Below are positions 1 through 9,643 of a stretch of DNA of 64,000 bases, in pieces (the first letter of the stretch is position 1; each line of letters starts with the position of its first letter). The translations under genes were made by a program, and so were the position numbers. The notes below the pieces were generated by a model. The model was not told the DNA's origin and did not search any database. It worked only from the letters and a program-made list of their open reading frames with translations. This DNA comes from Chrysaora quinquecirrha (taxonomy: Eukaryota > Cnidaria > Scyphozoa > Semaeostomeae > Pelagiidae), in the NCBI GenBank assembly GCA_014526335.1, contig JACTAT010000128.1, forward strand, positions 309,227 through 373,226, in the 5' to 3' direction.

Positions 1-424
1 ATCTATTATAAAACAGTCATTTCAGGGATCACTTAATGTATATCAGTGTGGGGAAACTGCTCAATAGCATCGTTCCAGAAATTTGAGACAGTCCATTCAA
101 GGGCTGTCAGACACAAGAACAGTTAGGAATTGGCATAGAGCAGTTGATGGACATGGTTTGAGTAATGACAAAAGGTCTTACTACTTAAAAGATATGCTAA
201 AGTGGCTGCTGCAGGATTGGATTCTAGGTGTTTGTGAATGAGATTCCGTTGATTTCAGATGTCTTGATGTCTCAAAAAATATATCTAATTCCAGAGTAAA
301 TGGCTTAACTCGAGAAATAGTCGTCGGATTGTTGGCAAACTTGACAAGTCTTTAACTTTGGTGCACTGAATATCAAAGCCGTGAAGTAACACCAGAACAT
401 CCCAGAAGTGGCACAAGTGATAAT
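1..424. other. no supported gene; leading repeat-like DNA
   Basis: I see no open frame of useful length and no recognisable domain here. The stretch leads into the small open frame at 425 and is probably the decayed 5' part of the same element, but nothing in the sequence proves it. Confidence 0.3.
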
Positions 425-616
425 GTGGAGTCTTTCATCTCATTTCTACATGAAATGTTAGGTGTTTCATTAGACACAAAACAATTCTATGAATCTTTCC
501 AAAAGTTGATGAATGAATTATATAAAAGGATATCTTCTGATTCAAAGTTCTACTATTGGACGGGAAGAAAACACAGATTTAGAGAATTTCATCGCAGACA
601 AAGAAAGAAAAGCTGA
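380..616 (+). pseudogene. fragment of a repeat-associated protein, family not identified
   Basis: The open frame runs from an ATG at 425 to 616, and the same frame stays readable upstream from about 380 (EHPRSGTSDNVESFISF). The pattern of a Pro-Arg-Ser-Gly-Thr-Ser-Asp run, then a short helical stretch, then Phe-Tyr-Tyr-Trp-Thr, recalls a coding block I have seen repeated in invertebrate genomes, but I cannot name the family. It stops just before a LINE reverse-transcriptase fragment on the same strand. It could be part of that element or an unrelated insertion. Function is not assigned. Confidence 0.3.
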
Positions 617-621
617 CATAA

Positions 622-1200
622 CAAATTCGAAAAATCAATCCTACGGAAGCAGCAGGTCCAGATTATATTACAAGTAAAGAACTAAATATACTGCAAGATG
701 ATGTGATAGAGGGTATAGAATTAGTCTTCAACAAAAGTATTGTTTGCAATCAATATCCAATTTCTTGGAAGCTGGCTGAGGTCAAATCAGCTTACAAAAA
801 AACGAGAAAATATTGAGTCATCAAATTATCGACCTTTATCCATGTTGAGTTTTCCTGGAAAACTGTTTGAGAGCCAGGCCTGTGATGCTATTGTTAACCA
901 TTTGAGAATGAACAACCCTCTTTCTAACAAACAATTGGGGTTTAATAAAAGGAGATCTACTGAAGAACTGCTTTTACAACTAACAGAAAAATGGAAAAAG
1001 GCTATGGACAAGGGGTTGATCATTGGAGCCATATTCTTGGACTTTCAGAAGGCCTTTGACAGTGTCTCTCACGAAATACTCGGCCAAAAACTACAAGCAG
1101 TGGGAATTTCTGGTGATCTCTACTCTTGGATTGTAAGCTACTTAAGGAATAGGAAGCAATATACCAAATCAATGGTAAAGGTTCAGTTGAACAAACAAGA
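622..1200 (+). pseudogene. LINE (jockey/CR1-like) reverse transcriptase, N-terminal part
   Basis: Translation shows the classic start of a non-LTR reverse transcriptase. There is an Ala-Ala-Gly-Pro-Asp motif near 645, a WKLAEV block near 768, NYRPLSMLSFPGKLFE near 825 and the motif A signature FLDFQKAFDSVSH near 1,033, whose first Asp would be a catalytic metal ligand. The frame changes near 808, and similarity is lost after about 1,170, before motif B and the catalytic F/YxDD. The fragment therefore lacks two of the three catalytic aspartates and is inactive. An intact element would copy its own RNA into DNA at a nicked target site. The sequence after 1,200 is unrelated. Confidence 0.85.
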
Positions 1201-1309
1201 ATTCATTGCCACTTATAAAATAAAAAGAACTTATTTCATCAAAGATAGATTACCATTTTTAATGAAGATAAATTTACCATATTTACAGCATTTGTACCAA
1301 CATTAGGAG

Positions 1310-1544
1310 AGGACTAGCCCATGCCCGTCTCTGACCACCGCCTCAGAGGACCTCCGCCTCAAGGGCCTCTGCCTCAAGGACCTCCGCCTCAAGGACCTCA
1401 CCAAAACAAACTCTGCCTCTCCACTTAGCTCCTAGTTTATAATATTTAGTATTTGTCCTTGGTCCTAATCCAGGGTTCTTTTTCCTAGTTCCAATCCAAG
1501 TTCTGTTCCTCTGCTTTAGTCCTAGGTCCTTAGTCCACAATGTC
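1310..1544 (+). repeat. head of composite repeat unit 1, with CCTCAAGGACCTC short repeats
   Basis: A 15-bp motif like CCTCAAGGACCTCCG is repeated four to five times from 1,345 to 1,400. It is followed by a unique block around 'TTAGCTCCTAGTTT'. The same order, starting with CCCGTCTCTGACCACCGCCT, recurs at 3,147. This marks the start of a larger repeated composite. Confidence 0.75.
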
Positions 1545-2575
1545 ATGTTCCTTAGTCCTAAAATTACTCATGGTGTTCAGTCCCATTCCTTAGTCCTCTT
1601 CCTCAGTCCTAAAATTACCCACGGTCTACAGTTGCTTTCCTTAGTCCTTTTCCTTAGTCCTGAAATTACCCATGGTTCCTTAGTTCTCTTCCTTACTCAT
1701 GAAATTACCCACGGTCTTCAGTCCCGTTCCTTAGTCCTGTTCCTCAGTCCTGAAATTACCCACAGCCTTCAGTCCCGCTCCTTAGTCCTGTCCCTCAGTC
1801 CTGAAATTACCCATTGTCTTCAGTCCCGTTCCTTAGTCCTCTTCCTTACTCCTGAAATTACCCACGGTCTTCAGTCCCGTTCTTTAGTCCTCTTTCTCAG
1901 TCCTGAAATTACCCACGGTCTTCAGTCCCGTTCCTTAGTCCTGTCCCTCAGTCCTGAAATTACCCATTGTCTTCAGTCCCTTTCCTTAGTCCTCTTCCTT
2001 ACTCTTGAAATTACCCATGTCTTCAGTCCCGTTCCTTAGTCCTCTTCCTCAGTCCTGAAATTACCCATGGTCTTCAGTCCCGCTCCTTAGTCCTCTTCCT
2101 CAGTCCTGAAATTACCCACGGTCTTTAGTCCCGTTCGTAAGTCCTCTTTCTCAGTCCTGAAATTACCCATTGTCTTCAGTCCCGTTCCTTAGTCCTCTTC
2201 CTTACTCCTGAAATTACCCATGTCTTCAGTCCCGTTCCTTAGTCCTCTTCCTCAGTCCTGAAATTACCCATGGTCTTCAGTCCCGTTCCTTAGTCCTCTT
2301 CATTACTCCTGAAATTACCCATGATCTTCAGTCTTGTTCTTTAGTCCTGTTCCTCAGTCCTGAAATTACCCATGGTCTTCAGTCTCGTTCCTTATTCCTC
2401 TTCCTCAGTCCTGAAATTACCCATGGTCTTCAGTCCCGTTCCTTAGTCCTCTTCCTCAGTCCTGAAATTACCCATGGTCTTCAGTCCCGTTCCTTAGTCC
2501 TGTTCCTCAGTCCTGAAATTACCCATGGTCCTTAGTCCTGTTCCGCAGTCCTGAAATTACTCATGGTTTTCAGTA
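1545..2575 (+). repeat. 51-bp satellite array 1
   Basis: About twenty tandem copies of a 51-bp unit carry the landmarks CCTGAAATTACCCATGGTC and TTCCTTAGTCCT. The period is divisible by three, so a 17-residue repeat stays open in one frame for up to 164 codons. I read this as a by-product of the period, not as a gene. Most variation between units is by substitution. Confidence 0.92.
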
Positions 2576-3136
2576 ATGCACTCTTCACAAATGTTTTCAA
2601 AAGGGTTTTCGTTTTGCTTTGAACGAAACGCAATTCTGAATAAGCTTTTGAAATCAGGTAATGGCAGTTTGTTTCAATTGAAAGGGGTAGAAGCATTAAC
2701 ACAATGCGATTCAAGCCGGTTGACTGAATTTTCCTGTAAACATTAACCTCAAATCGTTTTAAATCTACAGAAGTTGTTATTTCCCAGTAAATAATGCAGG
2801 TATGCATGAAATTTAGTAGATATATTCAGTCAGCTTCGTTACTTGTAGTCATCGTCAAGAAGTAAGAAGAATTTAGCATACAGTAAGCCAGTAATCCACT
2901 TCTGGGGTGCAGACAAAAGATTCTAATTGGGCAAGACAATGCCCTGTGACAAAAGAGGGGTGGTTTTCCCCGTTTACCCCAGGAACGGTAGCAGTTAGTA
3001 AAGATTTGGCTAGCGATGGCTTAACTTCAGAACGGGTTGCAGAGAAGGGTGCAGGTTTCAGAAGCGTAACGTAAACGGCAAAAAAGTTGATACTCGGACA
3101 AAAATATCGCCATGACTACTACGAAATTAGTATATA
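2576..3136 (+). repeat. tail of composite unit 1
   Basis: From 2,576 to 2,810 the sequence matches 4,640-4,815 closely; shared blocks include CTGAATAAGCTTTTGAAAT and ATTCAAGCCGGTTGACTGA. From 2,811 to 3,136 similarity is weaker, with a CCCC-rich block at 2,960-3,000 that resembles 5,125-5,160. No coding signal is visible. Confidence 0.65.
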
Positions 3137-3389
3137 AGACTAGCTCATGCCCGTCTCTGACCACCGCCTCACAGAACCACCGCCGCGTAGAACCACCACC
3201 TCAAGGACCTCTGCCTCAAGGACCTCTGCCTTAAGAACCTGCGCTCGAACAAACTTTGCTTCTCGACTTAGCTCCTAGTTTCTAATATAGAGTATTTTTC
3301 CTTGGTCATAGTCCAGGGTCCCTTTTTCTAGTGCCAATCACAGTTCTGTTCCTCTGTTTTAGTCCAAGGTCCTTAGTCCGCAATGATGT
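3137..3389 (+). repeat. head of composite repeat unit 2
   Basis: This repeats 1,310-1,544: the same CCCGTCTCTGACCACCGCCT landmark, the same CCTCAAGGACCTCTGC short repeats, and the same block containing CTTAGCTCCTAGTTT and a CCTTGGTC run. It is diverged by many substitutions. Confidence 0.75.
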
Positions 3390-4335
3390 TCCTAGTTTCA
3401 AATTAGTTAGTGGACAGCAGCTCTCTTTGTCTATGGTCTGTTCGGTCAATAGTCCTGAAATAATTGATGGTCTTCTGTCCCGTTCCTTGGTCCTGTTCGT
3501 CAGTCTTGATATTGTTCAGATTTTCTATCCCATTCCTTGGTCCTGTTCCTCAGACTTGTTACTGTTCACGTTCCTTAGTCCTGAAATTATTCATGGGGTC
3601 CTGTCCCATTTCTTTGTCCTGTGTCTTATTCCTAAATCTATTGAAGATCTTCACCCCTTAGTCTAGTTCGTAAACTTTGTTATTTTTCACATTACTTAGT
3701 CCTGAAATTATTCATGGTCTTCAGTCCCATTCCTTAGTCCTGTTCCTCAGTCCTGAAATTACTCAGTGTCTTGAGTCCCATTCCTTAGTCCTGTTCCTCA
3801 GTCCTGAAATGACTCACAGTTTTCAGACTCATTCCTTAATCCTGTTCCTCAGTCCTGAAATTACTCACATTCTTCAGTCCTGTTGCAAATTCCTGTTTCT
3901 CTGTCCTGAAATTATTCATGGTCTTCAGTTCCATTCCTTAGTTCTGTTCCTCAGTCCTGTAATTACTCATGGCCTTCAGTCCTGTTCCTAATTCCTGTTC
4001 CTCAGTCCTGAAATTACTCATGGTCTTCAGTCCCATTCCTTAGCCCTGTTCCTCAGTCCTGAAATTACTCATGGTCTTCAGTCACATTCTTAAGTCCTGT
4101 TCCCCAGTCCTGAAATGTCTCATGGTCTTTAGACGCATTCCTTATTCCTGTTTCTCAGTCCTGAAATTATTCATGGTCTTCTGTTCCATTCTTTAGTCCT
4201 GTCCGTCCTAAAATTACTCATGGTCTTCGGTCCCATTCCAAGTCCTGTTCCTCAGTCCTGAAATTATTCGTGGCCTTCAGTCCCATACTGTGGTCCCGTT
4301 CCTCAGTCAGTCCTGTTATTATTCATTCTCTGCAG
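3390..4335 (+). repeat. 51-bp satellite array 2
   Basis: These are the same 51-bp family as array 1, about eighteen copies, but with a different consensus (ACTCATGG and CCCATTCC instead of ACCCATGG and CCCGTTCC). The units at the left edge are irregular. The subfamily difference shows that the two arrays have homogenised separately since the composite duplicated. Confidence 0.9.
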
Positions 4336-5300
4336 TTCTGTTCCACATCGTTTTCCTTAGCCAAGTTCGTTGGTCAAGTTTTTATGTTGCGAAGAAAATT
4401 TTACCTTTCTAGCTGTCCTTGGCTTGTTTCCTTCCGTTGAAAGGTCCCCAAAGATCATGATAGAAAACGTAGCAATATAATAAATTGAGCGCATTCTCCG
4501 TCTGATCGTGGAGAACTCGGGTTTACTGCAGGATCCTCTTTCTTGGTCTTGCTGTAGTTTATCTTGCTCAGTCCTGTATAGTCAGATACTGCTATCAAGG
4601 CAGCTTCAACTTCGTGATTGCATTTGGAAAGCGCTTTCAAATGCACTCTTCAAAAACCCTTTTAAAAAGTATTTTGTTTGTTTTCTTTGAATGAAATGCA
4701 CTTCTGAATAAGCTTTTGAAATGTGGTAATGGCATTTTGTTTCCATTGAAAGGGCTGAAAGCATTTGTGACAACGGGATTCAAGCCGGTTGACTGAATAT
4801 TCACGTAAACATGGACTTTGTTTGAGGAACTTTGATTGAATAATATTAATACCAAACGAATTTTAAAATTATTCCGAAGCAAGTTTTAGTGATCGAGAAG
4901 TCTCCCGGTCCTCCGGAAAGCATTTTCAACAGGAAAATCACAGAAATAAAAAATTCTGATCCTCTCGTGAGGGGAATCGATCTCCTGCCTCCCACAACCC
5001 GCATCACGAAACAGGAGCCTTTACCAACAGAGCTATTTTCACGGGTTTCAGACTTGGATAATCGCTCTGGCGAAAACAATCGGGCGATTGTTTCAACAGG
5101 CACCAATGACGCACATCAAAGAAGGGTGAGCCCCACTTACCCCAGAGATGGCAGAAGTAAGTGAAAAACGACAGGGCGATGACACGCCTACCCCACGGTC
5201 GGCAGAGTGGTGAAAAAGTCGGAAAATCGTACCATTCCCCAATTCGGAGGAGTGACTGAGACAAAATCGGTTTCCATGGAAATTACCATTTTAGTATAGT
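4336..5300 (+). repeat. tail of composite unit 2 and unique DNA
   Basis: 4,640-4,815 matches 2,590-2,750 of unit 1. 4,816-5,300 is mostly unique to this unit and contains short open frames on both strands with no recognisable domain. I see no gene in it. Confidence 0.6.
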
Positions 5301-5304
5301 AGAT

Positions 5305-5388
5305 TTATTGTATTCAAGAAACATTGTTATATTGGTATTGTCATCTTGTACAATAGAAAAAAGCATATATCAGTAGAAATCATTTGTT
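5305..5388 (+). repeat. direct repeat, left copy
   Basis: About 84 bp containing TATTCAAGAAACATT and AGCATATATCAGTAGAAATC recurs in the same orientation at 8,843-8,924, with roughly 90% identity by eye. The two copies bracket the nuclease-like region. They could be short terminal repeats of an element or two copies of a dispersed repeat. Confidence 0.75.
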
Positions 5389-5867
5389 GCCGAGATCAAG
5401 AGAACACTTATTTTATTAAAGAAACATTCTTACAAAGTCATTGCCGTTTGTGATCAAGAAGTCTTTACTATTTTGAACATTGTTGCTGAGATGAAAAGAA
5501 CACTTACTTTATTCAAGAGACAATGGCTTTCTAATCCTGCTACAGTGAGTGGTGGCACCCATATAAAACCCCTGCATGGAAGCAGCTAATACAGGTAAAC
5601 AAATATTACCTGGGGGACAGGAAGCCTGAAAGCTAGCAGTTTCATGATCATGTGATTCTAAAAACAAAAGTTGTGATAATTATCCGAAGATCATCTATTT
5701 TCACAACAATACCCTATCTACAAAGAGGTTCAAAAAATATAAAGCTATATGAAGGTTTGTATGGTAATCTAGAAAGACGTTTGTTAGAAGCAATTGCTAT
5801 TAAGAAAGATATATTAAAAATTATATGACGAAATAATAGCAATATTGTGGTAAGTTTCTTTACCTGG

Positions 5868-7345
5868 TAAACAGGAATTAGCAATTTCATTGATGAATAT
5901 CCAATTGATGCAAAAACAGGGCTTCCTGTCCACCGAATAGAATAAGTGTCTTCTGTGTCACAATATTTTTTTCAATAACTTGTATATTCCTGGCAAACTC
6001 AATAAGTGGTCTTGCTGTGCTATTTGACCAATGTGTGCCACTCTCCCATCTTTGTTATTCGAAGAGCCATATAATGACCAGTCATTTTGGACATTGTGCT
6101 GAAGCTGATATATATTATTTCAACTTTCATATGCAATTTTTGTTGAATAAGAGAGTGAAGAAACTGTGTCATCTTTGTAGCAATGTAGCCAACAGGTTTC
6201 TAGCCCTCTCCATAGTCTAGTTGAATAACTATGGCATTTTCATCCTTTTCATTATCAGGTTCTGGTGTTACACATACTTTCACTAATTCTTTAGATCTTC
6301 TCCAAACTTTACTTGCATGCCTCAAATGTTCTTGCAATGTAGTATTGCAATGAGTTCCAAGAACTTTGAATTTTGCAGAAAACTCTTTTACTGGTTGCTG
6401 TAAAAGGCTGTTCAGTTGCAACTGGATGAGTAGAAGCTGTTTTAATAGGATCTTTTATTGTTTGTTGGCATAAATCAGGTTGCATTTTAAAAAGAAATAA
6501 AGAGTAGGTATTTAACGGTGGTATAGTTGTTGACAGCTGAAAATTATTGCATTTTGTGAAATCTTTGGGGGAGATGTTGCCAAGAGTAAATTGTATAATG
6601 TCCTTTTTGTCAACTTTGCTTTTCCATTCAATGGTAAATTGTGGGTTTAGGATGTTGTCTGCTATCTCATTCAGATGGACGTATTGAATAAGAAATGGAT
6701 AAAAAATTACTGAGACTTCTTGTGAATTTATCATGGTATAATGCTGGAACAGGAAATATTTTGTTGATCATGCTGTTAATTGCTGCTTCATGGTTCAAGA
6801 ATTCTTTCACCATGTCATATGATCTTTTTATGCTAACACCTTTAATTGACTGCATGTAGTCACACCCTGACAGAATGCACATGCTTTTGAACATGGTGTG
6901 ACTAAAGCCATTCACATTAAATTGAGCTTGCCTTAGAATATTTGAAATTTGAAGAAGATCACCAGTTCCTTTATCAAATTTAATTTGTAGATTAACTTTG
7001 TGTATTTCTCATCACCAAAAACAAGTAGATCTGAGTCTTCTGAGATAAGGTAATCAATCAGACCAATCTTCTGCAGATAAGTTAGCTGCGAATCACTTTC
7101 AAAAGGTGCAGTGATACAGCAACTCTAAGAGCTCTGCATCCTCTCATGGCTTCAATGGAATCTTTATGTGAGATTGAAACTGACTGCTTAAAAAACCGAT
7201 ATGCTTCTGAGATATTGTTACTTTCAAATGCTGTCTTGCCACTGACCAACTTTTCCTATCTTCTCTGTTGCCTAAATGCATCTTCATCTTGCTTCATCAG
7301 TGGGACACAACCATCAAAAACTAGGATCAGTTGCGCACCCATGTT
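5868..7345 (-). pseudogene. EXO1-like Rad2/XPG nuclease joined to a HIRAN-like region
   Basis: Read on the minus strand, the order of blocks follows exonuclease 1. There is LILVFDGC near 7,330, a helical stretch with SEAYRFFKQSVSISH near 7,190, then APFESDSQLTYLQKIG and ISEDSDLLVFG near 7,100-7,020. The last two are the XPG-I region with its metal-binding acidic residues. CILSGCDYMQSIKGVSIK near 6,870 is the helix-two-turn-helix start. LGNISPKDFTKCN near 6,570 matches the end of the nuclease core. Downstream, VCVTPEPDNEKDENAI near 6,270 and a GYIAT near 6,190 look like a HIRAN-type nucleic-acid-binding domain. Readable C-terminal coding continues to about 5,870, ending at a possible splice donor. 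EXO1 normally resects DNA in repair and has no HIRAN domain. There are at least three frame changes and stops, and the MGIQGL-type start is not visible. It may be an element-borne gene or a host pseudogene. Confidence 0.7.
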
Positions 7346-7399
7346 GTTCCTACACAACTACTACCAGGACATGATGGGCACAAATAAATTGTGAGATTT

Positions 7400-8842
7400 T
7401 TTGTGAAAACTCAAATTTGCTTTTGACAGTCATTTTCTACATTCTATTGCAAGATTTTGCAGTTCAGAATTATTATATGTAGAGATTGGTCAACCTTGCA
7501 AATTTCAACCTTGTCCCAAAGCCCACCAGGCACCAGCCAAGCCATCATGATACACTTTGACCAATCTTACTATTTGGAAGCCTAGAGTATATATAGATTT
7601 AAGCTTAAGTTTGCCTACAGCAATTTGCTCTTTAATGAAATGTTCTTGTCACATACATACATTTATGCATACCTAACTGGGCATTGAGTCAATGATTGAT
7701 ATTTTTCATTTTCCAGAAACTGAAGAGAAGAAAACTGGCATATTGATAATAACTGGCATGATTTCCGTTTCTGCTTCTCAAGGACTACACTGGTTTGTTC
7801 TTGATACATTGAACTGAAATACCTTGAGAATTCGAGGAGATGCTGGTTCCGCGATGGCTTTCCTGACATTTTTCAGCAGTAGGCTACTGCTCACCTAATG
7901 TGCAGCCATGTTGGAAATGAGCAAGTGTTCACCACTGATTTTAAAATGGAGTGCTCATGTGGCTCCCGCCAAAATTTAGTATCTAATCAATAGATTTTAT
8001 TGCCTAATACTCCGAATTTCAAATGTAAAAGTGGCTGACTGTGGCTCCCGCCAAACTTAAGCATCCACATTGCCACTTGTGATTGGCCAAGATGTTAAAT
8101 TTCAAATGGACTTGTAGCTTGCTGTGGCTTGCGGCAAATTCAACCCAGATCATCACTGTAATTGATTCACATACGGCCTGTCATTATATGTCCTCATCCA
8201 GTGATAAAACCCGTACTGGTTTGTTAGCAAAACTTTTCTTACATTACACTGATTTACAGGATTTAAACCCTATCTGGACCAAGGGGAGGCTAAAATAGCC
8301 CCCCCCCTCCTACATTTCTTTACACAACTCCAAATGCACAGAAGAAAGGTGTATGAGTGTTCTTGACTTTTTCTAAAAATTATCTGCAGACCTTGTGATG
8401 TGGTAGTTTCCATGGTTACTAATGAACTGTCACCACAGCAACCATGTTGAAAATTTTGAGCATAGGACCAATGAAATTTGGTCTAATCTCTTTGATGAAA
8501 TTGATCTCTTCATGAAACTTGGGCAATGGCAAACCAATATAAGATGGCACCAGATAATAAACCCTGTTTTTGTGAAATGCATTTGGATTCTAGTTTTAGA
8601 ATATTGCTGATATCACATTATTTATCATTTCTGACACTCTAATAATGTGAATAAATTTTTTTGTTGCAAATATAGTTTTCCATCAGAGGCTACTTCAAAA
8701 AACCCATATGAACAAAAATAATGACAGTTTTCTATCATGCTATGAGTATTGCTACAGAAAAATAGCAAATTTTTCTAAAATGTAGCAAAATGTTTTAAGT
8801 GTGATTAAAACAGTCAAAATGGGTTTTCCAATAGTTAAGTAT
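7400..8842. other. no supported gene
   Basis: Short open frames exist on both strands, but none shows a recognisable motif. A C-run occurs at 8,299-8,307, and 'GTGGCTCCCGCCAAA' occurs twice (about 7,960 and 8,041). The minus strand of the first part could hold the missing N-terminal exon of the nuclease-like gene, but I cannot identify it. Confidence 0.4.
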
Positions 8843-8924
8843 TTATTTTATTCAAGAAACATTCTTATATTGGTATTGCCATCTTCTACAATAAAAAAAG
8901 CATATATCAGTAGAAATCATTTGT
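8843..8924 (+). repeat. direct repeat, right copy
   Basis: This is the partner of 5,305-5,388 in the same orientation. It shares TATTCAAGAAACATT, TATATTGGTATTG and AGCATATATCAGTAGAAATC. Similarity ends at TTTGTTCC. The 250 bp that follow, up to the ISL2EU boundary, contain no recognisable feature. Confidence 0.75.
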
Positions 8925-9178
8925 TCCGACCTACTTTGTTTGCGCTCAATTTCAGCAATTTCTCAACTTGTCTGACAAAGTAGTTGATATGCAATGTGGA
9001 CGGGAAATTGTGTGCCAACTGATAAGAGCAACATTGTGCTCCTTTGTATAACGATATAAACACAATCCAAACTGACTTCTTCCAAGGAGGCCACCAATAC
9101 CCATTTTTGAAAAAAAAAGTAACTTAGAATTCAGATTTGCTAAATAAAATCATGATTCTGTTCGTGATAGCAAAGAAT

Positions 9179-9558
9179 AAGCGTTTTCAAGGTTTCTAGA
9201 GCCATTATGGATTAGGTGAAAATTTTGCCATAATGGCAGCTCGCAGCAAAAACAAAAATAAGTCGCGTGTTTCAAAAATCGTCAAAATTAGTTAAAAAGA
9301 GTTATTCGAACCAGATTTTCATTTTAAAGTAGAATAATTACTTATCTGTTGAAATGAAATCACAATGGTGACTCACACGAGTTGCGAGTGGGCGACACGG
9401 ATCTCACCTGTTTGCATCATTCATTTATGCAATTTTAATTGGCTAAAACAAGAGGGGATATCTCTAAGTTGTTTTTCATTGGCTTAGGGCTCTTCCGACC
9501 AATTTTTTCGTCATCACAATTCATTCACGGAACAACGAAGAACGATATATTTTCGGGT
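9179..9558 (+). repeat. left terminal inverted repeat of ISL2EU element 1
   Basis: 380 bp match the reverse complement of the right end at roughly 95% identity by eye, from AAGCGTTTTCAAGG to TATATTTTCGGGT. The outer part contains GCCATTATGG and its near-complement, so it can itself fold. It stops about 85 bp upstream of the accessory gene, so the promoter probably lies in or next to the repeat. Confidence 0.9.
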
Positions 9559-9643
9559 GTGAGGGCAAAAACCCGTCAGAAATAAAATAGTTTGCTTTGA
9601 GTGAGTTAAAAAGTAATTTGAGATTAGAAGAAAACATTGAGCA

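Noticed and set aside
1545..2039. 164-codon frame of LFLSPEITHG-type repeats as a protein gene
   Set aside because: It is fully explained by a 51-bp satellite whose period is divisible by three, with no start context, flanking exon or domain.
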